5,198 bases of DNA, taken from Minisyncoccota bacterium. GTDB taxonomy: Bacteria; Patescibacteriota; Minisyncoccia; Phycocordibacterales; GCA-2747955. Shown piece by piece: positions 1-5,181 of the stretch (its first letter is position 1; every line of letters starts with the position of its first letter). Below the pieces are notes generated by a model that had not been told where the DNA came from, made no database searches, and saw only the letters and a list, made by a program, of their open reading frames with translations. The stretch is from positions 1 to 5,198 of the forward strand of contig JAGLGQ010000062.1 of NCBI GenBank assembly GCA_023143935.1, in the 5' to 3' direction. Made by a program: the position numbers and the translations under genes.

Positions 1-1
1 A

Positions 2-481
2 TCACAAAAAATGAAAAAGAACTATTCCCCCAGTAGTAGAAACATTCAAAGATTCTTTTTTACCTCTCATCGGTATTTCCAAAATCTGATCTACTTTATT
101 ATCTAATATTTGTTTTGAAATTCCCCTCACCTCATTACCCAAAATAAATACATTTTTATTTTTTATTTTTCCTTTCTTATAATTCACTGACTTTTTATCC
201 TGCTCTATGGCAAAAATTTTAAAACCATCTTTTTTTAATTTATCTAAAAGTAAACCAATATTTTTTTTATATTCCCAATCTAAAAATTCATCAGACCCTA
301 AAGAAGCTTTTTTAAAATCTTCCCGTTTTCTTCCAAACCTATCCAAAGGCGTAGGACTATACCCCGTAAGATAAACTTTATCAATTCCCACAGCATCGCA
401 AGTCCTAAATAAAGCTCCAATATTTAAAATAGATCGAATATTGTGTAAAATCAAAATATTTATTTTTTTGTTTTTCACCAT
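2..481 (-). CDS. SpoU/TrmH-family RNA 2'-O-methyltransferase, complete
   Basis: This 159-residue protein belongs to the SPOUT superfamily, whose members transfer a methyl group from S-adenosylmethionine to a ribose 2'-OH in tRNA or rRNA. All three SpoU motifs are visible. Motif 1 is at residues 13-27 (HNIRSILNIGALFRT, with the conserved Asn20 and Arg26). Motif 2 is at 113-121 (ILGNEVRGI, with Asn116, Glu117 and Gly120). Motif 3 is at 136-148 (IPMRGKKESLNVS, with Ser144 and Asn146). Motifs 2 and 3 form the trefoil-knot SAM site. A KASLGS segment (58-63) matches the usual K-T/A-x-LGA element. There is no N-terminal RNA-binding domain, so it is a minimal catalytic-domain enzyme of about TrmL size, but motif 1 resembles the general TrmH-like group more than TrmL, so the substrate cannot be named. 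It ends in TGA a few residues after motif 3, as in relatives. It lies 55 bp downstream of the large membrane-protein gene, with no Shine-Dalgarno before the ATG. Confidence 0.93.
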   Translation of the reverse strand: MVKNKKINILILHNIRSILNIGALFRTCDAVGIDKVYLTGYSPTPLDRFGRKREDFKKASLGSDEFLDWEYKKNIGLLLDKLKKDGFKIFAIEQDKKSVNYKKGKIKNKNVFILGNEVRGISKQILDNKVDQILEIPMRGKKESLNVSTTGGIVLFHFL

Positions 482-515
482 TTTTAAATTAAAATATTAT
501 TACAAACAATACTCG

Positions 516-537
516 CAAAACAAATCACAAAACAAAT
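516..537. repeat. Two 10-bp direct repeats at the end of the large membrane-protein gene
   Basis: The sequence caaaacaaat occurs at 516-525 and again at 528-537, with a 12-bp period, and the second copy touches the stop codon of the VirB6-like gene. It lies just upstream of the methyltransferase gene. It could be a small operator, but the sequence is low in complexity and chance is a fair explanation. Confidence 0.3.
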
Positions 538-3089
538 TAAGCACTTCGAGCAGATTCCTTAGTTAATCTATCCTCACTCTTAACACCTTTAGCAAATTCT
601 TCCAATATCTCCCTTTTTTCTTCTATAAGTTGTTGCATTTCATCTTCTAATTGATCATTCTCTGGCCTATGATGTTCTTTTACACTCTCATTAGCCCTAC
701 TATTTGCATCATTAACAGTTTTTTCCAAACCACCAACCAAACTTGCTTCCTTTCTTGAAATTTTAATATCGTATTGATTTAATTCATCTTTTAATTTGAA
801 TAGCCCTTCTGAAGATTTTTTTGCGTTACTAATTTGTTCCCTTAATTTACCCACCATTTCTTTATCTCCTGTACTAGCAAAAGCTCCAGAATCCTCCATT
901 GATTTTTCTGCCCTAGTAAGTTTTTCCTGAAGACCCTTAATATTACCACTAGTATCACCAATTTCAGCTTTTTGAATTTCTTCTACCAATTCCCGTCTTT
1001 CTTTAGTAGCCTCCTTCCTAACCCCCTGTAATTCTTCAAAATTTTCCATTATCTCTTCTTCTTTTATACCCAGTGTACTTAATTTTTCTTTATTTTTTTC
1101 TAAGAATTGATTTATATCTACGTCACTGCTAGCACTTTCAATAGCAAAATTTAATCCTACCGCAACTTGATCCGTTTCCTTTACTCTATCTTCTATTTTT
1201 TTATTAATTTCTTTTCGCCTATTTTCTACATTTTTCATTTCTTTTTGTACTCCACTCACTCCAGCTTGTTTATTTTCCAAAGCTTCAATAGATTCTTTTC
1301 TATCAGGAAATAAGAAATCAACCGCCCTAATTGCTGTCCTAGTCGCCATATTATTACCACTATTTTTTGCTTTTTCAATAACATCTTTACTTATCATTAT
1401 CTGATCTGCTGTTATATCTCCTATTCTATTTCTATTTTTATCTAACCATGCTTGTTGACCAATTCCCCCCTTCTCTCCCGCTTCTCTATATGCTTTATTT
1501 AATTTATCATCTTCAAAACCAAGTATTTCTTTAGAATCTAATTTATTTAAATTTAATCCATATTCTGCAAAAGACCTCTTCCTACGATTCTCTGTTGTCA
1601 TTCTTCTTTTAATTCTTTCTTCTTCTTCTTGTCTTTCTTTAAATTTCTCATTATATGATTTTCCACCAAATTGCAAACTTTCCATCTTCATACCAGCCTG
1701 CAAAGAAAGCTTCCCAAGCTTTCCAAGTGTGGTATTTTTTCCACTTGCTGCCCACCTATTTGCCCAATCCGACTTCGCAATACGCTTACCTAACGTTCTA
1801 CCCACGATCCTTCTGGCTACTGCAAAACCCCCCAATTTCCCCGCTACCCCCAAAGTCCCTCCAGCAAAAGCACCGACCTTACCCAACGACCCAATTCCAT
1901 CTTCACACATCTGACTCGCTGTTTTATGTGCAATATCAAGCATTTTTACTACAAACAATGCTTTAATTATAAATATTGCAACAAATGGTAACATCGCACT
2001 AAAATGTTCTACTGATTTTCCTTCCCCATCTCCTGTTGGAGCAGACAGCCCTTCAACGATTTCTGTAAAATCCCCCGCCATTGGACTTTTTAAAATCAAC
2101 AACGCCAACCAAATTAAAAAAAGATATGTAACGATACAAAAAGACTTATTAAGTAACGGATATAACCATCCCGTATAAAATTCCATCTTTCCTCCAGTTA
2201 TTTTTCCCAAAGGTAAAAATAGCGCTAAAAAATAAAATGGAGCAGATACCATATAATAAATAATAAATACAATCCTAGTTATGAGCATTAAAGAAACTGA
2301 AAAAAGATTTTTGGCTATAACTAAATTAGTAAAAATAAGTATTCCTAATATCAACATAAAAATAGCCACACTTGATTGAGTACCTACAAAATAATTAAAA
2401 ACTGTCCCATTATTTATCAATTTTTCTGGCTGTAAATCTTGATAAAAAGCTGCAGCCACACTTTTAAACTCAAAACTCTCCTCATTCTTATAGAAATGTT
2501 TTGCTACTGAAAAATGGTCTTTATCAGCAATTTTAATACTTATTGTGTTATAAAAAACTCTTGCTGTTAAATTACCTGCATCAACAATAACCCTAGCAAA
2601 AAATAAAGAAAAATTAATAATAAATACAACAACTATTAACATAATTAATGATTTTTTCCAAGCTTCACTATTACCTTTTATTAAAAGAAAGGCAACATAT
2701 ATTGCACCCAATATAAAAGTTAAATTAACTATATCCCTTAAATTAGACCATGCAACAAATATAAATTCTGTATTAAAAAAAGAAATACTTAATCCAATGG
2801 CTAAAAAATTATCAAAAACATATGCGACTAAATAAAGTACCATACTAGATAATTCATATAACACGGCAGTTCCATACCTAAGCCAAGATTCAATACTCAA
2901 AACACTTACATTAACAGCTCCGGTTATAGAACTTGGACTGAAAAACTTTGCATCTTTAGCGGAGCCACTACTACTACTACTAGCCCCAGCTCTCACTAAT
3001 TCTGGTATCAAAAAAACCATTATCATCAAAAAAATCAAAGTTAAAAATATCACAATCCTTCTATTTTCTTTAACCCAAAAAAACATCAT
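537..3089 (-). CDS. VirB6/TrbL-like polytopic membrane protein with long charged coiled-coil tail
   Basis: This 850-residue protein starts with a signal sequence or signal anchor: a basic stretch KENRR (7-11), a hydrophobic core (12-29) and a possible cleavage site after VRA (34), followed by a serine run (37-41). About seven membrane segments follow, near 74-104, 118-137, 147-169, 239-258, 263-294, 314-333 and 364-384. Segments 118-137 (beginning RDIVNLTFIL) and 157-174 (IINFSLFFARVIVDAGNL) match a pattern I associate with VirB6/TrbL-like proteins of CPR bacteria, which form the inner-membrane channel of type IV secretion-like machines. A glycine-rich amphipathic stretch (398-435) leads into about 370 charged residues (477-850) that look cytoplasmic and largely coiled coil, e.g. 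610-640, 677-710 and 812-834. The start is the first of two tandem ATGs. No Shine-Dalgarno is present. The head of this gene is duplicated upstream as a remnant at 4296-4383. Membrane nature is certain; the VirB6 assignment is an inference from topology and motif, without a database search. Confidence 0.75.
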   Translation of the reverse strand: MMFFWVKENRRIVIFLTLIFLMIMVFLIPELVRAGASSSSSGSAKDAKFFSPSSITGAVNVSVLSIESWLRYGTAVLYELSSMVLYLVAYVFDNFLAIGLSISFFNTEFIFVAWSNLRDIVNLTFILGAIYVAFLLIKGNSEAWKKSLIMLIVVVFIINFSLFFARVIVDAGNLTARVFYNTISIKIADKDHFSVAKHFYKNEESFEFKSVAAAFYQDLQPEKLINNGTVFNYFVGTQSSVAIFMLILGILIFTNLVIAKNLFSVSLMLITRIVFIIYYMVSAPFYFLALFLPLGKITGGKMEFYTGWLYPLLNKSFCIVTYLFLIWLALLILKSPMAGDFTEIVEGLSAPTGDGEGKSVEHFSAMLPFVAIFIIKALFVVKMLDIAHKTASQMCEDGIGSLGKVGAFAGGTLGVAGKLGGFAVARRIVGRTLGKRIAKSDWANRWAASGKNTTLGKLGKLSLQAGMKMESLQFGGKSYNEKFKERQEEEERIKRRMTTENRRKRSFAEYGLNLNKLDSKEILGFEDDKLNKAYREAGEKGGIGQQAWLDKNRNRIGDITADQIMISKDVIEKAKNSGNNMATRTAIRAVDFLFPDRKESIEALENKQAGVSGVQKEMKNVENRRKEINKKIEDRVKETDQVAVGLNFAIESASSDVDINQFLEKNKEKLSTLGIKEEEIMENFEELQGVRKEATKERRELVEEIQKAEIGDTSGNIKGLQEKLTRAEKSMEDSGAFASTGDKEMVGKLREQISNAKKSSEGLFKLKDELNQYDIKISRKEASLVGGLEKTVNDANSRANESVKEHHRPENDQLEDEMQQLIEEKREILEEFAKGVKSEDRLTKESARSA
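2967..2981 (-). repeat. Five-copy AGT microsatellite encoding a serine run
   Basis: Five tandem act units on the plus strand are read on the minus strand as five AGT codons, giving Ser37-Ser41 just after the predicted signal-peptide cleavage site of the VirB6-like protein. Slippage here would change linker length in steps of one serine without a frameshift. Confidence 0.8.
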
Positions 3090-3099
3090 ATTATTTTAA

Positions 3100-3108
3100 A
3101 TAATACCA
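3100..3108 (-). promoter_or_regulatory. Possible extended -10 promoter element for the VirB6-like gene
   Basis: On the minus strand TGG is followed by TATTAT (5 of 6 matches to TATAAT), an extended -10 element, with no good -35 hexamer. The predicted transcript start would lie only about 4 bases before the ATG at 3089, giving a nearly leaderless mRNA. The duplicated leader keeps TGA-TATTAT at 4394-4402. The AT-rich background makes chance matches common. Confidence 0.3.
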
Positions 3109-3192
3109 TAAAATTTCATTTATAAAAGATTTTTTCAACCCTTACTACATAATTCAAATACTCTAAAAAATGCTCTAAAAAAAATATTATAA

Positions 3193-3218
3193 AAAAACAA
3201 CATTTTTATGTTATTTTT
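3193..3218 (-). terminator. Terminator-like hairpin between the small anchored protein gene and the VirB6-like gene
   Basis: On the minus strand an 11-bp stem (arms 3208-3218 and 3193-3203) closes a 4-base AAAA loop and runs into a T-rich tract ending near 3191. One pair is U-G on the minus-strand RNA but would be a C-A mismatch on the plus-strand RNA, so the structure fits minus-strand transcription. It lies 95 bp after the stop at 3313. The stem is almost all A-U, so it may be a weak terminator that lets some transcription pass into the VirB6-like gene. A homologous hairpin follows the paralogous gene at 4478-4507. Confidence 0.5.
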
Positions 3219-3312
3219 CAAAAAAAGTAAATCACAACCCCTTAGATAAACTTATGGCTAAACCACCCCACTGTTAAATTAAATTTACTTCCTTTATGTA
3301 GTATTTTTTTAA

Positions 3313-4002
3313 TTATCTTATCCCCAACCTCGACTTAATTCGATCAGCAACTTTACCCAATTTTCTATCTATTTCTATTATTTGTTCATAATGTGTTCGG
3401 TCTATAAATTTATAAACATTATCTTCCCATTCTGCATATAATTTTTCCCCACCCATTACAAATTGAAAAAGTTTCCATTCATTACCAGTTAATTCTTTAA
3501 CACCCCTCTCTAATCTTTTCGGTACCTTCCATGTTCTATTAAAACACCTAAGAGAATATTTTTTTTCTACTTTCTTTACTTCTTCCCCTCTCTCTATTGC
3601 CAACATTGCATATTCTATATACATTTTTTTTAACATTGGATCTTCAGTGTTAATAACCAACTTCTCAGCCATTGTTCTATAATTTTCCATTTTAGACTTT
3701 TGTTCCGCTATTTGTTTTTCAACCACCTCTGCATGTTCTTTTTGCATTTCTCCTATTTGACTATTTACAGTTTCTAACGATGAACCTGTTATATTAACAG
3801 ATTCACCATTTAATATAATTTGCCGAGAAACTTGAACATTTTTACGAGAACCACTAAAAGAATCCTCAACTCTATTATTTCCACCGATAAAACCCAGCCC
3901 CACCGCTGCCAACACTACTCCTATAACATAAGGATTTTTTGTTGCCCTTTTTGCCTCCTCTAAACCCCCTCCTCCCATAATTTCAGAGTGTGTATGTGCC
4001 AT
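3313..4002 (-). CDS. Small membrane-anchored protein, paralogue of the gene at 4528-5181; function unknown
   Basis: I do not recognise a family for this 229-residue protein. It has a short glycine-rich N-terminus with basic residues (KRATK, 18-22), one hydrophobic segment at 24-41, then a polar region. Residues 55-73 (starting NVQVSRQIILNG) are nearly the same as in the paralogue and look like short beta strands. Residues 78-115 are likely coiled coil, and the rest is charged and mostly helical, with a Trp/Tyr-containing stretch (175-210). Basic residues before the helix suggest N-inside, C-outside topology. The frame is open further upstream to an ATG at 4096-4098, but I chose the ATG at 4000-4002. 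It aligns exactly with the paralogue's start, the flanking sequence 3995-4019 is identical to 5174-5198, and the 32-residue extension would cover a promoter and a hairpin. The gene stands just upstream of the VirB6-like gene, so a joint envelope role is likely but unproven. Confidence 0.8.
   Translation of the reverse strand: MAHTHSEIMGGGGLEEAKRATKNPYVIGVVLAAVGLGFIGGNNRVEDSFSGSRKNVQVSRQIILNGESVNITGSSLETVNSQIGEMQKEHAEVVEKQIAEQKSKMENYRTMAEKLVINTEDPMLKKMYIEYAMLAIERGEEVKKVEKKYSLRCFNRTWKVPKRLERGVKELTGNEWKLFQFVMGGEKLYAEWEDNVYKFIDRTHYEQIIEIDRKLGKVADRIKSRLGIR
3813..3842. repeat. 30-bp exact repeat inside the paralogous genes (pairs with 5004-5033)
   Basis: Bases 3813-3842 are identical to 5004-5033. 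They encode the shared NVQVSRQII segment just after the membrane helix in both small proteins. The flanking coding sequence is clearly diverged, so this identity reaches synonymous positions as well as protein sequence. Confidence 0.9.
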
Positions 4003-4019
4003 AATATTAAATTTATTAA
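3995..4019. repeat. 25-bp exact repeat at the starts of the paralogous genes (pairs with 5174-5198)
   Basis: Bases 3995-4019 are identical to 5174-5198, where the window ends, so the match may extend further. The repeat covers the first codons (ATG GCA CA) and the 17 A/T-only bases before the ATG. It aligns the two starts and supports 4002 and 5181 as the true start positions. Confidence 0.9.
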
Positions 4020-4024
4020 ATATA

Positions 4025-4052
4025 TTAATAACATATTTCTTATACTTGTCAA
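4025..4052 (-). promoter_or_regulatory. Sigma70-type promoter directly upstream of the small anchored protein gene
   Basis: On the minus strand a perfect -35 hexamer TTGACA (4047-4052) is followed after 16 bp by TATTAA (4025-4030), which is preceded by TGT, giving an extended -10. Transcription should begin near 4018, leaving about 16 bases of A/T-only leader before the ATG at 4002. Confidence 0.6.
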
Positions 4053-4075
4053 ATCGTACTTTTAGCAACAAATTC

Positions 4076-4104
4076 GCTTTTTTGGTATTATTGACCAAAA
4101 AAGC
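4076..4104. other. Perfect 11-bp hairpin in the leader region
   Basis: Arms 4076-4086 (gctttttTggt) and 4094-4104 (accaaaaaagc) are exact inverted repeats around a 7-base loop. The structure lies between the two promoters at 4213-4241 and 4025-4052, so only the longer transcript would contain it. On the minus strand it is followed by GAATTTG rather than a T-tract, so it is not a standard terminator. It may be a regulatory stem, an attenuator or a protein-binding site. On the plus strand a T-rich run does follow, but no plus-strand gene is present to terminate. Confidence 0.6.
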
Positions 4105-4134
4105 TTATCTTTCTTTCTGATTTCTTATCACCAT
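4105..4134 (-). other. Possible 9-codon upstream ORF (leader peptide)
   Basis: ATG GTG ATA AGA AAT CAG AAA GAA AGA TAA encodes MVIRNQKER and uses the first ATG downstream of the promoter at 4213-4241. Its stop codon directly abuts the 11-bp hairpin at 4076-4104, an arrangement seen in translation-coupled attenuators. There is no Shine-Dalgarno, which is true of every gene here. So short an ORF can easily arise by chance. Confidence 0.2.
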
Positions 4135-4140
4135 CTTTAG

Positions 4141-4178
4141 GCAAAAAGTCTTTTTAAATTTAAATTTGTTGACTTTGC
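4141..4178. other. Imperfect inverted repeat in the leader region
   Basis: The arms gcaaaaagtc (4141-4150) and gactttgc (4171-4178) pair apart from a 2-base bulge, around an AT-rich spacer holding nested tttaaa palindromes. It falls in the first 70 bases of the transcript expected from the promoter at 4213-4241 and would add a second stem upstream of the perfect hairpin. Confidence 0.35.
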
Positions 4179-4212
4179 TTAAATTTAGGTTTTCTTACTT
4201 TCGTATATTTAA

Positions 4213-4241
4213 ATTATATACTGAAAAACACACTTTGTAAA
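4213..4241 (-). promoter_or_regulatory. Near-consensus sigma70-type promoter in the long intergenic region
   Basis: On the minus strand TTTACA (4236-4241) and a perfect TATAAT (4213-4218) are separated by the optimal 17 bp. Transcription should start near 4206 and run through about 200 bases of non-coding leader before the ATG at 4002. A further TTGACA at 4268-4273, with a poorer ATTAAT 17 bp downstream (4245-4250), could be an overlapping upstream promoter. Confidence 0.65.
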
Positions 4242-4295
4242 TAGATTAATCAACAGTTTTTACACATTGTCAAATTGATGATTGGGGGGTTGGTT

Positions 4296-4383
4296 TTTAA
4301 TAAAAAAAAACTAAAATCATTAAAAAACTTAAAGTTAAAAATATTAAATTTTTTTTATTTTCTTTGACCCCAGAAAGTATTAT
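4296..4383 (-). pseudogene. Remnant of the 5' end of a second VirB6-like gene, start codons lost
   Basis: Reading from 4383 in the frame set by homology gives IILSGVKENKKNLIFLTL and then SFLMILVFFLL. This aligns with the start of the VirB6-like protein (MMFFWVKENRRIVIFLTL, then IFLMIMVFLIP): the VKEN, IFLTL and FLMI blocks are shared. Both tandem ATG starts have become ATA (plus-strand tat at 4378-4380 and 4381-4383), and the conserved Trp5 codon has become Gly. Similarity stops after about codon 29, near 4296, and the frame then runs into the unrelated leader region up to a TGA. The rest of the duplicated gene is gone, so this is the scar of a decayed tandem copy. Confidence 0.75.
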
Positions 4384-4505
4384 AATATATTAAATAATAT
4401 CATAAAATATTATTTATTAAAAATATTTTAATAATTATTCACAATTACAAAATTAAATTATTCTAAAACTAAAAAATAAAAAAACAATATTTTTATATTG
4501 TTTTT
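4313..4505. repeat. Upstream copy of the diverged tandem duplication (pairs with 3026-3218)
   Basis: This is the partner of 3026-3218. It contains the VirB6-like head remnant, its former leader and the hairpin after the upstream small-protein gene. Together with the paralogous genes on the high-coordinate side, it shows that a unit of roughly 1.2 kb or more was copied in tandem. Confidence 0.75.
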
Positions 4506-4507
4506 TT
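4478..4507 (-). terminator. Terminator-like hairpin after the upstream small anchored protein gene
   Basis: A perfect 13-bp stem (4478-4490 with 4495-4507) closes a 4-base loop, 20 bp past the stop at 4528. On the minus strand it leads into TTTTTTTATTTTTTAG, a suitable U-rich tail. Only one pair is G-C, so it is weak by usual standards. It is homologous to the hairpin at 3193-3218, with paired substitutions. Confidence 0.55.
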
Positions 4508-4527
4508 TCTTTTTTCACCCTTTTTTT

Positions 4528-5181
4528 TTAATATGATTTTTTTGTATTCGATAAAAGCTGAAAAAGCTCCCTGTGAAGCACTCTTGTCTCACCTGTTTTT
4601 CCCCTGAATTGCCTATAATCTTCAAACACTTTTCGCAAAAAACTTCTTAATTTAAATTCTATAATAAAAATATTGTTATGAATCATTCCATCCTCCTGTG
4701 AACTTATTTTTATAGAATTATCAAAAGACCCCGGATATGTTTCTCTCATTTCTTCCATATGCTTTCCAAAAATTACTGCTTTTGTCGCAAGCTCTATTAA
4801 CTGTGAATTTTTTATCATTTCTCCAGCCAATTTTTTATTTTCTAAATTTTCAATTTTTCTTTTTTTACCTAATTCAATTTTTCTTGTTTTTTTTTTTTGT
4901 ATTTCAGTTTCAGCTATTTTTTTACCTAATTCTTCAATTTTTATTATTTGATTATTCACCTCTCCAATTGTTGGACCTGTTACATTAATAAGTTTACCAT
5001 TCGATATAATTTGCCGAGAAACTTGAACATTTTCACCCCCTTTCTGTCCCATAAAATAACTACCCCCCGTAAGTACTGCTGTTACCCCCAAAACTGTTAA
5101 AAAATGTCTTGGTTGTACCCCTTCCCAAAAAGAAGTTTTTTGTTGCCCATTAAAACCCAATCCTTCTGTTGCTTGTGCCAT
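4528..5181 (-). CDS. Small membrane-anchored basic coiled-coil protein, paralogue of the gene at 3313-4002; function unknown
   Basis: I do not recognise a family for this 217-residue protein. A polar, glutamine-rich N-terminus is followed by one hydrophobic segment (26-45), a glycine-rich linker, and the segment starting at residue 51 (NVQVSRQIISNG) that is nearly the same as in the paralogue: 18 of 29 residues match over 51-79. Residues 78-120 are very rich in Lys and Glu and probably form a coiled coil. The C-terminal part (125-217) is helical-looking and only weakly similar to the paralogue, the best match being around 121-160. The ATG at 5181 is supported by the 25-bp identity with the paralogue's start, although no in-frame stop is seen in the 17 upstream bases available. 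A terminator-like hairpin follows after 20 bp, so it may be transcribed alone. Its original downstream partner, a VirB6-like gene, survives only as a remnant. Confidence 0.8.
   Translation of the reverse strand: MAQATEGLGFNGQQKTSFWEGVQPRHFLTVLGVTAVLTGGSYFMGQKGGENVQVSRQIISNGKLINVTGPTIGEVNNQIIKIEELGKKIAETEIQKKKTRKIELGKKRKIENLENKKLAGEMIKNSQLIELATKAVIFGKHMEEMRETYPGSFDNSIKISSQEDGMIHNNIFIIEFKLRSFLRKVFEDYRQFRGKTGETRVLHRELFQLLSNTKKSY
5004..5033. repeat. 30-bp exact repeat, second copy (pairs with 3813-3842)
   Basis: This copy is identical to 3813-3842 and encodes NVQVSRQII just after the membrane segment of the upstream paralogue. The match ends sharply on both sides. Confidence 0.9.

Larger units (their letters stand above)
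3026..3218. repeat. Downstream copy of a diverged tandem duplication (head of the VirB6-like gene, leader and hairpin)
   Basis: This stretch holds the first ~22 codons of the VirB6-like gene, its leader and the hairpin. It aligns with 4313-4505 at an offset of 1294 bp, falling to 1287 bp at the hairpin. Clear anchors are an exact 14-bp match (3037-3050 with 4331-4344), a 19-bp block with one mismatch (3096-3114 with 4390-4408), and the hairpin itself. The leader between the 19-bp block and the hairpin is more diverged. Confidence 0.75.

Noticed and set aside
2..4. UGA as a sense codon (glycine code of Gracilibacteria/Absconditabacteria), extending the methyltransferase beyond the window
   Set aside because: The TGA falls a few residues after the last SpoU motif, where relatives end, and the 850-codon neighbour has no in-frame TGA, as would be expected if UGA is a stop.
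1655..1966. Open frames on the plus strand at 1655-1966 and 1729-1914
   Set aside because: They lie antisense within the VirB6-like gene, over its less AT-rich glycine/lysine-rich part. The translations are Pro/Ser/Gln-rich with no domain, and no promoter or start context supports them.
4003..4098. 32-residue N-terminal extension of the gene at 3313-4002
   Set aside because: It would cover a TTGACA promoter and an 11-bp hairpin, has no counterpart in the paralogue, and the internal ATG aligns exactly with the paralogue's start.
4076..4104. Hairpin as a plus-strand Rho-independent terminator
   Set aside because: A T-rich run follows on the plus strand, but no plus-strand gene or promoter lies upstream to be terminated. 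A role in the minus-strand leader is more likely.
3193..4507. CRISPR-like or insertion-sequence repeats
   Set aside because: The repeated blocks occur only twice, are collinear, and differ in length and divergence. No transposase, terminal inverted repeats or regular spacers are present, so tandem gene duplication explains them.
4737..4988. Plus-strand open frame rich in Phe and Leu
   Set aside because: It is the complement of the Lys/Glu-rich coiled coil of the minus-strand gene. Antisense AAA/GAA codons read as Phe, so the hydrophobic look is an artefact.
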